Shown here one piece after another: positions 9,352 to 17,765 of a stretch of DNA of 44,809 bases (position 1 is the stretch's first letter; every line of letters begins with the position of its first letter). The position numbers and the translations under genes are program-made. Location of the stretch: assembly GCA_018661505.1 (NCBI GenBank), contig JABJIE010000040.1, forward strand, positions 1 to 44,809. The letters run 5' to 3'. Under the pieces are notes generated by a model that saw only the letters and a program-made list of their open reading frames with translations, was not told where the DNA came from and made no database searches. Source of the DNA: Lentimicrobiaceae bacterium (lineage in GTDB: Bacteria; Bacteroidota; Bacteroidia; Bacteroidales; F082).

Positions 9352-10080
9352 ATGAAAAATGCATTGGTAACAGGAGGATCAGGTGGTATTGGTAAAGCAG
9401 TTTGCCTTCAACTTGCTAGAAGTGGATTTAATGTGCTTGTACATTACAATTCCAATAAGAAATCTGCCGATGAAGTTCTATCACTAATTGACTCAGAAGG
9501 TGGCAAAGGAGAAACCATAGGGTTTGATGTATTGAATAAAAAATCCATTGATTCTGCATTGGAGAATTGGAAAGTTAACAATAGTGATAATCACATAAGT
9601 GTGCTTATAAACAATGCTGGAATATCCAGAGATAACCTTATGGTATGGATGGAAGAATCAGAATGGAACTCGGTTATTGATACCAACTTAAACGGATTTT
9701 TTCATGTAACTAGGTTTCTATTAAAAGACATGATCATTAATAAATGGGGGCGCATAATTAATATTGTCTCACTCTCTGGGATAAAGGGACTGCCTGGGCA
9801 AACAAACTATTCTGCTGCAAAAGCAGGTATTATTGGCGCGACTAAAGCTCTGGCACAGGAAGTTGGAAAAAAGAAGATCACTGTTAATGCCATAGCTCCT
9901 GGCTACATCAAAACTGAAATGATAAAAAACCTCGATGAAAAGCAGCTTAAGAATATCATCCCCGTAAATAGGTTTGGAAACGCCGATGAAGTTGCTCATC
10001 TTGTGGACTTTTTGGCGGGTGATAATTCTTCATATATTACAGGCGAAGTAATTAACATAAACGGAGGTCTATACACTTAA
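9352..10080 (+). CDS. 3-oxoacyl-ACP reductase (FabG-like SDR)
   Basis: NADPH-dependent short-chain dehydrogenase, predicted to reduce the beta-keto group made by the neighbouring ketosynthase. The 242-residue protein has the cofactor motif TGGSGGIGK (7-15), NNAG (87-90) and the catalytic set N112, S140, Y153 and K157 (the YSAAK motif). The IAPGYIKTEM segment and the GEVININGGLYT C-terminus are typical of FabG. It starts 6 bases after the lyase stop and ends 4 bases before the ketosynthase start, so all three are translationally close. A primary fatty acid FabG role is possible, but the context favours a pathway-specific ketoreductase. Confidence 0.9.
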   Translation: MKNALVTGGSGGIGKAVCLQLARSGFNVLVHYNSNKKSADEVLSLIDSEGGKGETIGFDVLNKKSIDSALENWKVNNSDNHISVLINNAGISRDNLMVWMEESEWNSVIDTNLNGFFHVTRFLLKDMIINKWGRIINIVSLSGIKGLPGQTNYSAAKAGIIGATKALAQEVGKKKITVNAIAPGYIKTEMIKNLDEKQLKNIIPVNRFGNADEVAHLVDFLAGDNSSYITGEVININGGLYT

Positions 10081-10084
10081 TAAG

Positions 10085-11305
10085 ATGAATAGAGTCGTAA
10101 TAACAGGAATGGGAATCTACTCAACTATTGGGTATAATATTGATGAGGTCAGACAATCATTATACACTGGTAAATCTGGAATAGTTTTTGATCCAATACG
10201 CAAAGACCTTGGGTTTAGGTCCTCATTAACTGGATATATTGAAAGACCCATCTTAAAAGGCATTCTATCTCGCAGAATGAGAGTTGGATTAGCAGAGCAG
10301 GGAGAATACGCTTACATAGCAACAACTGAAGCCATAAATAATGCTGGAATAGACGAAGAATTTCTAAATAAAAATGAAGTTGGAATCATTTATGGAAACG
10401 ATAGCTCATCAACAGCCGTAATAGATGCTGCAGATCTTATCAGGGATAAGAAAGATACAATGTTGGTTGGTTCCGCATCCATATTCCAATCAATGAATTC
10501 AACAGTATCAATGAACCTGAGTGTTATTCTAAAATTAAAAGGAATAAACTTTACGATTAGTGGGGCCTGTGCAAGTGGATCTCATGCAATTGGCATGGGT
10601 TACCTTATGATAAAACAAGGGCTGCAGGACATAATTATTTGTGGTGGAGCACAAGAAGTTAATGCTTTGTCCATGGGCAGCTTTGATGGTATAAATGCTT
10701 TCTCAATAAGGGAAGATTCGCCAACAAAAGCTTCTCGGCCTTTTGACCGAGATAGGGACGGGCTAGTTCCCAGTGGTGGTGGTGCAACTGTTATTCTTGA
10801 GAGCTATGAATCTGCAAAAAAAAGAGGAGCTAAAATTCTTGCTGAGGTTATTGGTTACGGATTTTCTTCAAATGGTGAACATATATCTACTCCAAATGTT
10901 GAAGGTCCTGTTAGGTCTTTGGAAAGGGCTCTTAAAGATGCAAGGATTAATCCTAAAGAAATTGATTATCTTAATGCACATGCAACTTCAACGCCAGTTG
11001 GAGATCAAAATGAAGCAAAAGCTATTTTTAAAGTTTTCGACAAAGGAATAGTACCTGTAAGTTCAACTAAAAGTATGACTGGGCACGAAATGTGGATGGG
11101 TGGCGCAAGTGAAATTATTTACTCGCTTATTATGGCTAAAAATAACTTTATAGCACCAAATATAAACTTTGAGAACCCTGATGAACACAGCTCCAAACTG
11201 AATATTATAACAAAACGCACTGAGTCTAAAATAAATACTTTTCTATCCAATTCATTTGGATTTGGAGGTACGAATTCAAGCCTTATCGTTAAAAATATGC
11301 AATAG
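10085..11305 (+). CDS. Beta-ketoacyl-ACP synthase (KAS I/II-like)
   Basis: Thiolase-fold condensing enzyme performing decarboxylative Claisen condensation of malonyl-ACP with an acyl starter. The 406-residue protein keeps the Cys-His-His triad: C162 in SGACASGSHAIG, H299 in NAHATSTPVGD and H334 in KSMTGHEMWMGG. It is therefore a catalytic ketosynthase, not a chain-length factor. The usual Gly after the first His is Ala. The glycine-rich C-terminus FGFGGTNSSLIV is intact. It is the third gene of the lyase-KR-KS run. The sequence is distinct enough from standard FabF that a secondary-metabolite role, of the aryl-polyene/flexirubin kind, is likely; chain length cannot be read from sequence. Confidence 0.9.
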   Translation: MNRVVITGMGIYSTIGYNIDEVRQSLYTGKSGIVFDPIRKDLGFRSSLTGYIERPILKGILSRRMRVGLAEQGEYAYIATTEAINNAGIDEEFLNKNEVGIIYGNDSSSTAVIDAADLIRDKKDTMLVGSASIFQSMNSTVSMNLSVILKLKGINFTISGACASGSHAIGMGYLMIKQGLQDIIICGGAQEVNALSMGSFDGINAFSIREDSPTKASRPFDRDRDGLVPSGGGATVILESYESAKKRGAKILAEVIGYGFSSNGEHISTPNVEGPVRSLERALKDARINPKEIDYLNAHATSTPVGDQNEAKAIFKVFDKGIVPVSSTKSMTGHEMWMGGASEIIYSLIMAKNNFIAPNINFENPDEHSSKLNIITKRTESKINTFLSNSFGFGGTNSSLIVKNMQ

Positions 11306-11352
11306 ACATATTAAGATCAAGAATATTTATAATATGTAATTGAATTATTTTT

Positions 11353-11360
11353 TAATTTTG
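11353..11360 (+). promoter_or_regulatory. -7 promoter box before the acyl carrier protein
   Basis: TAATTTTG, an exact TAnnTTTG match, lies in the 76-base gap between the ketosynthase and the acyl carrier protein, 21 bases before the ACP ATG. It suggests that the ACP, LPLAT and methyltransferase genes can be transcribed separately from the upstream half of the cluster. No clear -33 element. Confidence 0.5.
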
Positions 11361-11381
11361 TCTTAAAATCAACAAAATAAA

Positions 11382-11627
11382 ATGGTCATAGAGGAAGTAA
11401 AAGAGAAGGTAAATGCATTTTTGATTGATGAATTTGAGCTTGAGAAAGAGCATTTACTTCCGGATGCACTAATAAAAGATGATCTTGATATAGAAAGTCT
11501 GGATTTTGTTGATATTGCAGTAATTATTGAAAGAGATTTTGGTATAAAAGTTACTAGTGAATACATCGAAAAGATAATTGTACTTCAAGATCTATACGAT
11601 TACATTGTTGAACATTCAGATAAGTAA
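11382..11627 (+). CDS. Acyl carrier protein
   Basis: An 81-residue acidic four-helix carrier protein. The 4'-phosphopantetheine attachment site is S39 in the motif DIESLDFVD, with Glu replacing the first Asp of the usual DSLD. That variant is common in carriers outside primary fatty acid synthesis. It is predicted to carry the growing chain for the neighbouring KS and KR. Its stop codon overlaps the next ATG (TAATG), showing translational coupling to the LpxL-like acyltransferase, which is a plausible acceptor enzyme for the finished chain. The start gives a normal-length ACP. Confidence 0.9.
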   Translation: MVIEEVKEKVNAFLIDEFELEKEHLLPDALIKDDLDIESLDFVDIAVIIERDFGIKVTSEYIEKIIVLQDLYDYIVEHSDK

Positions 11628-12514
11628 TGTCATCCTGGGAAGGCAAAACACGAGGTGGAACTACCGGTTACCGGATATTTCTTTTTTTACTTAATTCCTT
11701 TGGAATAAAATCCGCCTATTTTCTTTTATATTTCGTGGCAACATACTTTGTTTTGTTTACCCGCAAAGCCACGAAGCCCATGTATTTCTATTTCAATAAT
11801 GTACTTGGATTTGGAATATTTAAATCAATCCGGTATCTATTCATTAACAACATAACCTTCGGTAAGGTAATTATTGACAAAGTTGTCCTCATGGCTGGCA
11901 TAAAAAATAAATTTACATTTGATTTTGAAGGCGAAGAACATTTAAACTTTTTGGCTGATAATGAGGGAGGGCTTATAATTAGTGCTCACATTGGAAACTG
12001 GGAAATAGCTGGCCATTTGCTTAATAGGATTAATACTAAAGTTCATATAGTAATGCTTGAAGCCGAGCATAAACGGATAAAAGCTATGCTAGACAGTGCC
12101 ATGAAGCACAAAAAGTTAAATATTATACCCATTAGGGATGACATGTCTCATCTATTTAGTATTAAAGATGCTCTTGCTGCAAAGGAGATTGTAGCAATTC
12201 ATGGAGACAGGTTTCTAGAAGGATCAAAATTTATAACGAGTAATTTTCTTGGCAAACCTGCTAACTTTCCCACAGGACCATTTTATCTGGCTCTTAAATA
12301 CAATAAGCCAGTAGTATTTGTAACCGCCATGAAAGAATCTAATACACACTATCATTTTTCATCCACTTCACCAAAACTCTATGTTAACTCACGTAATCTA
12401 GAGAAGCGGGAATCAATGCTAAAAAAAATTATAACGGATTACACATCAATAATGGAAAAGGCGCTAATAAGACACCCAGAACAATGGTTTAATTATTATT
12501 ATTTTTGGAATTAA
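11627..12514 (+). CDS. LpxL-like lysophospholipid/lipid A acyltransferase
   Basis: A 295-residue membrane-associated acyltransferase of the lauroyl/myristoyl (LpxL/HtrB) family. The catalytic HX4E motif is H121-E126 in SAHIGNWEIAG, and the GDR block is in AIHGDRFLEGS (about 190-200). The PTGPFYLALKYNKPVVFV segment is typical of the family. A hydrophobic stretch at about 16-44 probably anchors the enzyme to the inner membrane. Overlap with the ACP stop codon implies that it uses that carrier's acyl chain. Its presence next to KS/ACP genes is a feature of aryl-polyene and flexirubin clusters, where such an enzyme attaches the polyene to a lipid. True lipid A acylation cannot be excluded. Confidence 0.85.
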   Translation: MSSWEGKTRGGTTGYRIFLFLLNSFGIKSAYFLLYFVATYFVLFTRKATKPMYFYFNNVLGFGIFKSIRYLFINNITFGKVIIDKVVLMAGIKNKFTFDFEGEEHLNFLADNEGGLIISAHIGNWEIAGHLLNRINTKVHIVMLEAEHKRIKAMLDSAMKHKKLNIIPIRDDMSHLFSIKDALAAKEIVAIHGDRFLEGSKFITSNFLGKPANFPTGPFYLALKYNKPVVFVTAMKESNTHYHFSSTSPKLYVNSRNLEKRESMLKKIITDYTSIMEKALIRHPEQWFNYYYFWN

Positions 12515-12528
12515 TTAAAGAGTTTACA

Positions 12529-13596
12529 ATGAAAGATTACGGTTCAGATTCAAAATCAGCATTACAAGCAAAATTTGATGCGCAAAAAATAGCCTTTGCT
12601 CCCATTATGTTTCAAGCAGCAAGAGCTCTAAGGAATCTGGGTATTCTTGCTTATCTCTTAAAAAATAAACGTAATGGCTCTGGGGTTGAAGAAATATCAC
12701 AAAATCTTGAACTATCAGTTTACGGTGTTAAAGTATTACTTGAGGCCGCCATAAGCCTAGAAATGGTTTACGTAAAAGATGAAAAATATTACCTAACTAA
12801 AACAGGATATTTTATTCTTGCCGATGAGTTAACAAGAATTAATATGGATTTTACCCAAGATGTTAATTATTTGGGGATGAACCATCTTGAAGAATCCATA
12901 AAACATGGAAAGCCAGAAGGTTTGAAGGTTTTCGGAGATTGGGCTACCGTTTACGAAGCATTGTCAGAACTACCTAATCACGTGAGAAAAAGTTGGTTTG
13001 CATTTGACCATTACTACTCTGACCAAGCATTCCCAGAATTACTGGAACACATTGAATCTAACAACCCCGACTACATCCTTGATGTTGGTGGTAATACAGG
13101 TAAATTTTCCATATTCTGTGCTAAAAATATTGATAATGTACATATGACAATTCTGGATCTTCCAGGTCAAATTGAAGAGGCAGATAAAAATATTAAAGAT
13201 GAAGGTTTAACTGATAGAATAAGTACACATTCAATTGATTTACTCAATAATGACATTCCATTTCCAAAGGGTAATAACATTGTTTGGATGAGTCAATTTC
13301 TAGATTGTTTCTCAAAAGAAGAAATTCTTGGTCTGCTTAACAGATCATTTGCTGCCCTCGATAGTAAAGGTGCTTTATATATCCTAGAAACGTATTGGGA
13401 TATGCAGGCATTTGAAGCATCAACATATAGTCTGCATGCGACATCACTTTATTTTACAGCAATCGCAAATGGAAATAGTCAGATGTATCATTCTAATGAT
13501 ATGATTGAACTTTTGGAGATGTCAAATTTTTATGTGGACAAAGTAATTAAAGACATTGGAGTGAGTCATACTTTGCTAATTTGCAAAAAGAAATAG
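12529..13596 (+). CDS. SAM-dependent methyltransferase (OMT2-like, with winged-helix dimerisation domain)
   Basis: A 355-residue protein with the architecture of class I plant/bacterial small-molecule O-methyltransferases. An N-terminal helical and winged-helix domain (about 10-110) precedes a Rossmann SAM-binding domain with motif I DVGGNTG at 185-191 and the acidic DLP loop near 210. The place where O-methyltransferases carry the catalytic His (HDW) reads SQFLDCFS (255-262), so that base is absent and the chemistry may differ. The ATG at 12529 is preferred over a TTG at 12505, which would overlap the previous gene. It is the last gene of the cluster, 14 bases after the LpxL-like gene. Confidence 0.8.
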   Translation: MKDYGSDSKSALQAKFDAQKIAFAPIMFQAARALRNLGILAYLLKNKRNGSGVEEISQNLELSVYGVKVLLEAAISLEMVYVKDEKYYLTKTGYFILADELTRINMDFTQDVNYLGMNHLEESIKHGKPEGLKVFGDWATVYEALSELPNHVRKSWFAFDHYYSDQAFPELLEHIESNNPDYILDVGGNTGKFSIFCAKNIDNVHMTILDLPGQIEEADKNIKDEGLTDRISTHSIDLLNNDIPFPKGNNIVWMSQFLDCFSKEEILGLLNRSFAALDSKGALYILETYWDMQAFEASTYSLHATSLYFTAIANGNSQMYHSNDMIELLEMSNFYVDKVIKDIGVSHTLLICKKK

Positions 13597-13609
13597 TAAA
13601 AAGTAAAGG

Positions 13610-13639
13610 AAAAAAAACGGGCTACACAATATGAAGCCC
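13610..13639 (-). terminator. Terminator of the DUF2795 gene, perhaps bidirectional
   Basis: A 5-bp GGGCT/AGCCC stem (13619-13623 with 13635-13639) is followed on the minus strand by a run of T (complement of the A run 13610-13617). On the plus strand the stem is followed by a weaker T-rich stretch, so it may also end the methyltransferase transcript coming from the other side. Confidence 0.6.
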
Positions 13640-13660
13640 ATCTCTTGTTTTTGAAATATT

Positions 13661-13882
13661 TTAATATTCATCTTCGTTAAAGAAGAAATCTTCTTTGGTA
13701 GGATAGTCAGGCCATAAATCTTCTATGCGATCGTATGCCTCACCTTCGTCTTCAATCTCCCTTAGGTTCTCAACAACTTCCAAGGCTGTACCTGTACGTA
13801 TCGCCCATTCAATCAACTCATCCTTGGTTGCTGGCCATGGTGCATCTTCTAACTTTGATGCTAACTCTAAAGTCCAATACAT
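13661..13882 (-). CDS. DUF2795 domain protein
   Basis: A 73-residue acidic protein recognised as the DUF2795 family found throughout Bacteroidota. The marks are the start MYWTLELASKLEDAPWPATK, then ELIEWAIRTG and the acidic C-terminus with LWPDYPT. Function unknown. No membrane segment or signal peptide. It has a well-formed promoter upstream and a terminator downstream, so it forms a complete single-gene unit. That fits a constitutively made housekeeping protein, although that is inference. Confidence 0.85.
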   Translation of the reverse strand: MYWTLELASKLEDAPWPATKDELIEWAIRTGTALEVVENLREIEDEGEAYDRIEDLWPDYPTKEDFFFNEDEY

Positions 13883-13899
13883 TTAAATTAATTTTTTTG

Positions 13900-13930
13900 C
13901 AAAAGTAATCGTTTTTTAAAAAAATCCAAA
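13900..13930 (-). promoter_or_regulatory. Promoter of the DUF2795 gene
   Basis: Read on the minus strand, TTTG (13927-13930) and TACTTTTG (13900-13907) are exact matches to the -33 and -7 consensus with a 19-base spacer. The start codon is 17 bases beyond the -7 box. This is the best-formed promoter in the window. Confidence 0.8.
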
Positions 13931-13956
13931 TAAATAATAAAAATGTTTAAATCCCT

Positions 13957-14502
13957 CTACACTCGGGGTTTCCAGAGATTTTCAGACACGCCGAGATTAT
14001 GACCGATTCTGCGAGACAGAATAAATAAGTAGTCAGATAGCCTATTTAGATAAACAAGTACTAGATTATTGATGTCATATTCCTCACTTAATCTCAACAC
14101 CAACCTCTCAGCCCTACGACACACCGTTCTTCCTATGTGACAATAAGAGACAATAGTATCTCCCCCAGGTATAAGGAAAGAGCTTAATTCAGGAAGATTC
14201 TCATTCATATGATCTATTTGTTTTTCTAAGAATTTCACATCTTTTTCATCCAATCCTGGCAGATTAGACTCATTTTGAGAGTCAGATGCCAACAATGATT
14301 CAATGGTAAAAAGTCTATCTTGGATTTCAAACAATGCTTCCTTGATATTTTCTGAAATATCCTGATCACGAATAAGCCCTATCCATGAACTTAACTCATC
14401 AATAGTTCCATAGCATTCAATGCGTAAATGATATTTTGGGACTCTTTTACCCCCAATAAGGGAAGTCATACCCTTATCACCAGTTTTTGTATAAATCTTC
14501 AA
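13957..14502 (-). CDS. ATP:cob(I)alamin adenosyltransferase (PduO/MMAB type)
   Basis: Transfers the adenosyl group of ATP to cob(I)alamin to form adenosylcobalamin. It is a 181-residue five-helix-bundle protein that acts as a trimer. Family motifs are present: the N-terminal ATP loop IYTKTGDKGMTSLIGGKRV (about 3-21), YGTIDELSSWIG (about 31-42), the GRTVCRRAERL helix (about 124-134) and LVYLNRLSDYLFILSR (about 148-163). It is the last gene of a minus-strand operon, 19 bases after an ABC ATPase. No B12-dependent enzyme or B12 riboswitch is visible in the window, so its client is elsewhere. Confidence 0.93.
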   Translation of the reverse strand: MKIYTKTGDKGMTSLIGGKRVPKYHLRIECYGTIDELSSWIGLIRDQDISENIKEALFEIQDRLFTIESLLASDSQNESNLPGLDEKDVKFLEKQIDHMNENLPELSSFLIPGGDTIVSYCHIGRTVCRRAERLVLRLSEEYDINNLVLVYLNRLSDYLFILSRRIGHNLGVSENLWKPRV

Positions 14503-14521
14503 TGCTTAAAATTTAAAATAA

Positions 14522-15250
14522 TTATTCCTCAACAGTTTCATAATCTTTGATTGTACGAATTGTCTTATTTTTTTCATCAGAAGCGATTCTACCATCCAAC
14601 ATTCTTATAATTCTGTGAGCATGCAGTGCTATATCCTCCTCATGAGTAACTACAATAATTGTATTTCCTATCTTATGTATATTTTCCAGTAAGCCCATAA
14701 TTTCGATGGATGTCTTTGAATCTAGGTTTCCTGTGGGCTCATCAGCAAGCACTATAGATGGATTATTAATTAATGCACGTGCAGCAGCTACTCTTTGACG
14801 CTGACCTCCTGATAATTCATTTGGTTTATGCTTCATCCTATCAGATAACTGTACTTCATCTAATTTTGCTTCTGCCCTACTTTGCCTTTCTGATTTACTA
14901 ATACCTGAATAAATCAAGGGTAACATAACATTTTCAAGTGCTGTAGACCTTTGTAGAAGATTAAAAGTTTGAAAAATAAATCCTATTTCCCTATTCCTTA
15001 CTTCTGCAAGTTCATTATCTGACATTTGACTTACGTCCTGATTATTTAGATAGTATTTACCCGCTGTTGGAGTATCCAAACAACCAAGAATATTCATCAT
15101 TGTAGATTTTCCAGAACCAGATGGCCCCATTATGGCCACAAACTCATTATCCGTTATTGTTAAACTAACCTCACGTAGCGCCTTAACAACTTCATTTCCA
15201 ACATGAAAGAATCTAGATATACCCTCAAACTGAATTATATTTTTTGGCAT
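14522..15250 (-). CDS. ABC transporter ATP-binding protein (LolD/MacB-type)
   Basis: ATPase subunit of the LolD/MacB/FtsE class that powers FtsX-like permeases in lipoprotein release, efflux or mechanotransmission. The 242-residue protein has Walker [10 protein letters not shown] (42-50), a Q-loop near 94, the ABC signature LSGGQ (146-150), Walker [12 protein letters not shown] (168-178) and the switch His in VVTHEED. No permease lies in its operon, whose other genes are a methyltransferase, an adenosyltransferase and a secreted protein. A MacB-like permease without an ATPase lies about 21 kb away at 36020-37375 and is one candidate partner. Confidence 0.92.
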   Translation of the reverse strand: MPKNIIQFEGISRFFHVGNEVVKALREVSLTITDNEFVAIMGPSGSGKSTMMNILGCLDTPTAGKYYLNNQDVSQMSDNELAEVRNREIGFIFQTFNLLQRSTALENVMLPLIYSGISKSERQSRAEAKLDEVQLSDRMKHKPNELSGGQRQRVAAARALINNPSIVLADEPTGNLDSKTSIEIMGLLENIHKIGNTIIVVTHEEDIALHAHRIIRMLDGRIASDEKNKTIRTIKDYETVEE

Positions 15251-15267
15251 TATATATATTTTTCAAA

Positions 15268-16059
15268 TTAATATCTGAGCACAAAATCCTGTTTTTCAAT
15301 TCCCTTTCTAAAAAATAAAATACCAAACCAAAACAGGTCGATTGAAACACTTACTCTTTTATCTGCTTTTATTTTGTTCCAAGCATTTTCCATTCCCTTG
15401 GACCAATGAATATCATCAAAAACAAAAATACTATTTTCATTGGATAGTTCTGCACAACTTTCGAAATAGCTAACTGTTGGAATTTCTCTATGGTTACCAT
15501 CGAAAAATATAAAATCAAGCGTGGTAAACCCTTTTAATATATCATTCAGAATACTATCAAAATTACCAACAACTATTTCCACATCAGAGAATCCATTTTC
15601 GGAAAAGTTATCCTGGGCTTTAGCCGCCAGATTAGCACACCCCTCCATTGTAATGAATTTGGATTCAGGATATGCCTTCTTTATGTAGAAAGAACTTACT
15701 CCAACGCAAGTTCCAAATTCAAGAACATTTGCTGGAGATTGGTTTTTTACTATTCTGTATATCAATTCCATTCTAGATTTAGAATGTGATCTTGATTTAA
15801 CAATATTATTAAGCGGTAATATGATTGTCTTATAACTCTTTCTTCCAGATTTTGATCCAAAATCAACTGTTTCTATTTGATCTTGACTTGATGCAAGCTT
15901 GTTTCGATTATCCCAAAGTAACTTATAATCTTTATACTTTGTTTTATCACGCAAAACATTATTTATAAAATCATAAACAAACTCAGAATGAACAGTATAT
16001 CTTGTTTGAGACTTGATTAAAAATATAAAATATCTATAGATAAATAGAATCCTACTCAT
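15268..16059 (-). CDS. Class I SAM-dependent methyltransferase
   Basis: A 263-residue protein with a Rossmann methyltransferase domain in its second half. Motif I is VLEFGTCVGVSSFYI (about 107-121), motif II carries the acidic residue in ITMEGC, and FIFFDGNHR together with FVFDDIHWS marks the catalytic/metal region, as in the O-methyltransferase-like Methyltransf_24 group. The N-terminal 90 residues are basic and less conserved. Substrate unknown. The gene lies 17 bases upstream of the ABC ATPase gene and 11 bases downstream of the secreted-protein gene on the same strand, so it is part of one operon. Confidence 0.8.
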   Translation of the reverse strand: MSRILFIYRYFIFLIKSQTRYTVHSEFVYDFINNVLRDKTKYKDYKLLWDNRNKLASSQDQIETVDFGSKSGRKSYKTIILPLNNIVKSRSHSKSRMELIYRIVKNQSPANVLEFGTCVGVSSFYIKKAYPESKFITMEGCANLAAKAQDNFSENGFSDVEIVVGNFDSILNDILKGFTTLDFIFFDGNHREIPTVSYFESCAELSNENSIFVFDDIHWSKGMENAWNKIKADKRVSVSIDLFWFGILFFRKGIEKQDFVLRY

Positions 16060-16070
16060 GTTTAATTGGG

Positions 16071-17624
16071 TTATTTATAGGCAATCTTATTAATATAAAA
16101 TATATTTCGTGTTGATTTATCCTCAAGAGTTCTGTTTCTTAACTTCTGATATCCGTAGATAAGAAATACATCATCATACCAACTTACGATATGGCTATTT
16201 TCTTCTTGGGTAACTTTATCTTGTGGAAAGTCAGTACCTATCTTCATTGTATTTCTATCAATATCGGCAGGCCCTTCAACAGTTTGTGATATTACATTTC
16301 CATTGTTAACGTATGCTAGGGTTATAAAGTTATCATCATTAAAGACAACAGATTTGCGCTTTAAGGAATAGGTTAACATATCTTCAATTCTAAAATCATT
16401 ACTCCAAATTAGGTCACCTTTCTCAGATATTCCAGCTACAATTACATCGTAAAAATCATAGCCACTAAAAATGTTATAGGTATAAGGATAAGGGCGTCCA
16501 TAAAAGTCATAATCCATCCTAGTCTCAGTTCTATAGTATGGTTGATATACTTCCACAGAAAATATATAGTTACTATTTGGAGATCTATAAACCAAAGGAT
16601 TATTCAAATTAAATGCAACAGTAACCATGTTTTTTGCACTATTAGCTGAGTCAACCGTTAATTTTGATGTTTTAAAATTATCAATTCCAATGGCTCCTGT
16701 AATATTCTCAAAACCCATAAAATCATGATATTTTAAAGTTTCTTGATTTTGTCCTGATAAATTCAAAAAAAACATCCCAGCACTTCTGTCCTCATCATTA
16801 TCTTCAACATCCTTAAATGAAAGGTTTTTACCAGTTATTATACTGTAAGTGCCCATAACGGATACATCTTCGAAGCCATCTGAAATAAAAGTAAAATCAT
16901 CGAAATACTTTAGAGGCTCAGTATTGGAAATCTTTAGGTTAAATATTTTTTCTCCTAATTTGCTATATGCTAGAATATGCTCACTGATATATCTCCTATT
17001 AACATTTTGTTTCATGGCGATATAAAACCTTTTTGATTTGGTTTCTGAATAAACACTATGAATAAAACCAGGTATTCCCTTATCAATATTTACCGGAGTT
17101 AATTCTCCGTTATTAAGATTTATGAATACTAAGTCTGTTTCTCGCTTCTTTAGGTTTAAAGCAAGACATGCCATATCATCAATTATATCAAAACCAGCAT
17201 ATTCAGCTTTTCCCGGTATTGATCCTGTTATTTTAGTAAAGCTCTGATTTTTTATTTCATAGGTAACTATTTCATAATAACCTCTTTCTGACCTATCATT
17301 TGCTGAGTTTTTGAATAGGAAATATATCTTATTTTTTGATTTCCGTGTTGTTATATACTCTAGGTTATCCGTCAATGAAACAAATTTTAGCCACTGCTGA
17401 TTCAAATCAGTATCAAATAACCCAAAATACCACTTACGCTTTGATTCTGAGTCCAACTCGTTACTTACATAAAATATAATAACACCATTGTTACCTAGGG
17501 GTTCTATATTAAATGCTTCCGCATTTAAGTCAGCAGGAACTTCAATCCTTATGGCATCCAATGACTGCGAAGCAGAAGCAATTACAACTAGTGTTGCAAT
17601 TAATGTAAAAATTTGTTTTATCAT
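16071..17624 (-). CDS. Exported protein of unknown function
   Basis: A 517-residue protein with an N-terminal signal peptide (hydrophobic core at about 5-17, likely cleavage near residues 19-24). I do not recognise the family. The mature part is rich in beta-strand-like segments with repeated aromatic/hydrophobic alternation, which would suit a beta-propeller or beta-sandwich in the periplasm or at the surface, but no clear repeat motif is seen. A Tyr/Pro-rich stretch (PYYRTETRMDYDFYGRPYPY, about 365-385) stands out. It lacks a T9SS sorting tail. It is the first gene of the operon running to the adenosyltransferase. A possible -7 box is at 17695-17702 on the minus strand. Confidence 0.6.
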   Translation of the reverse strand: MIKQIFTLIATLVVIASASQSLDAIRIEVPADLNAEAFNIEPLGNNGVIIFYVSNELDSESKRKWYFGLFDTDLNQQWLKFVSLTDNLEYITTRKSKNKIYFLFKNSANDRSERGYYEIVTYEIKNQSFTKITGSIPGKAEYAGFDIIDDMACLALNLKKRETDLVFINLNNGELTPVNIDKGIPGFIHSVYSETKSKRFYIAMKQNVNRRYISEHILAYSKLGEKIFNLKISNTEPLKYFDDFTFISDGFEDVSVMGTYSIITGKNLSFKDVEDNDEDRSAGMFFLNLSGQNQETLKYHDFMGFENITGAIGIDNFKTSKLTVDSANSAKNMVTVAFNLNNPLVYRSPNSNYIFSVEVYQPYYRTETRMDYDFYGRPYPYTYNIFSGYDFYDVIVAGISEKGDLIWSNDFRIEDMLTYSLKRKSVVFNDDNFITLAYVNNGNVISQTVEGPADIDRNTMKIGTDFPQDKVTQEENSHIVSWYDDVFLIYGYQKLRNRTLEDKSTRNIFYINKIAYK

Positions 17625-17710
17625 CTAGTGTTTAACGTAAAAGCACAAATAAAATTACAAAAAATGTTTGCAATTATAGTTACAATGTATAAGTCAAAAA
17701 TATAGCTAAA

Positions 17711-17745
17711 CAAAAAAGGACCTCTTTGCTGGCAAAGAGGTCCTT
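17711..17745 (-). terminator. Rho-independent terminator of the T9SS protein gene at 17766-19403
   Basis: A 14-bp perfect inverted repeat (17716-17729 with 17732-17745), GC-rich in the middle, is followed on the minus strand by a T run (complement of the A run starting at 17712). It lies 20 bases past the stop codon of the upstream minus-strand gene. Confidence 0.85.
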
Positions 17746-17765
17746 ATAATATATATTCTTATTGA

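Noticed and set aside
12505-12528. TTG start for the methyltransferase
   Set aside because: It would overlap the previous gene by 10 bases and add eight residues with no support; the ATG at 12529 is simpler.
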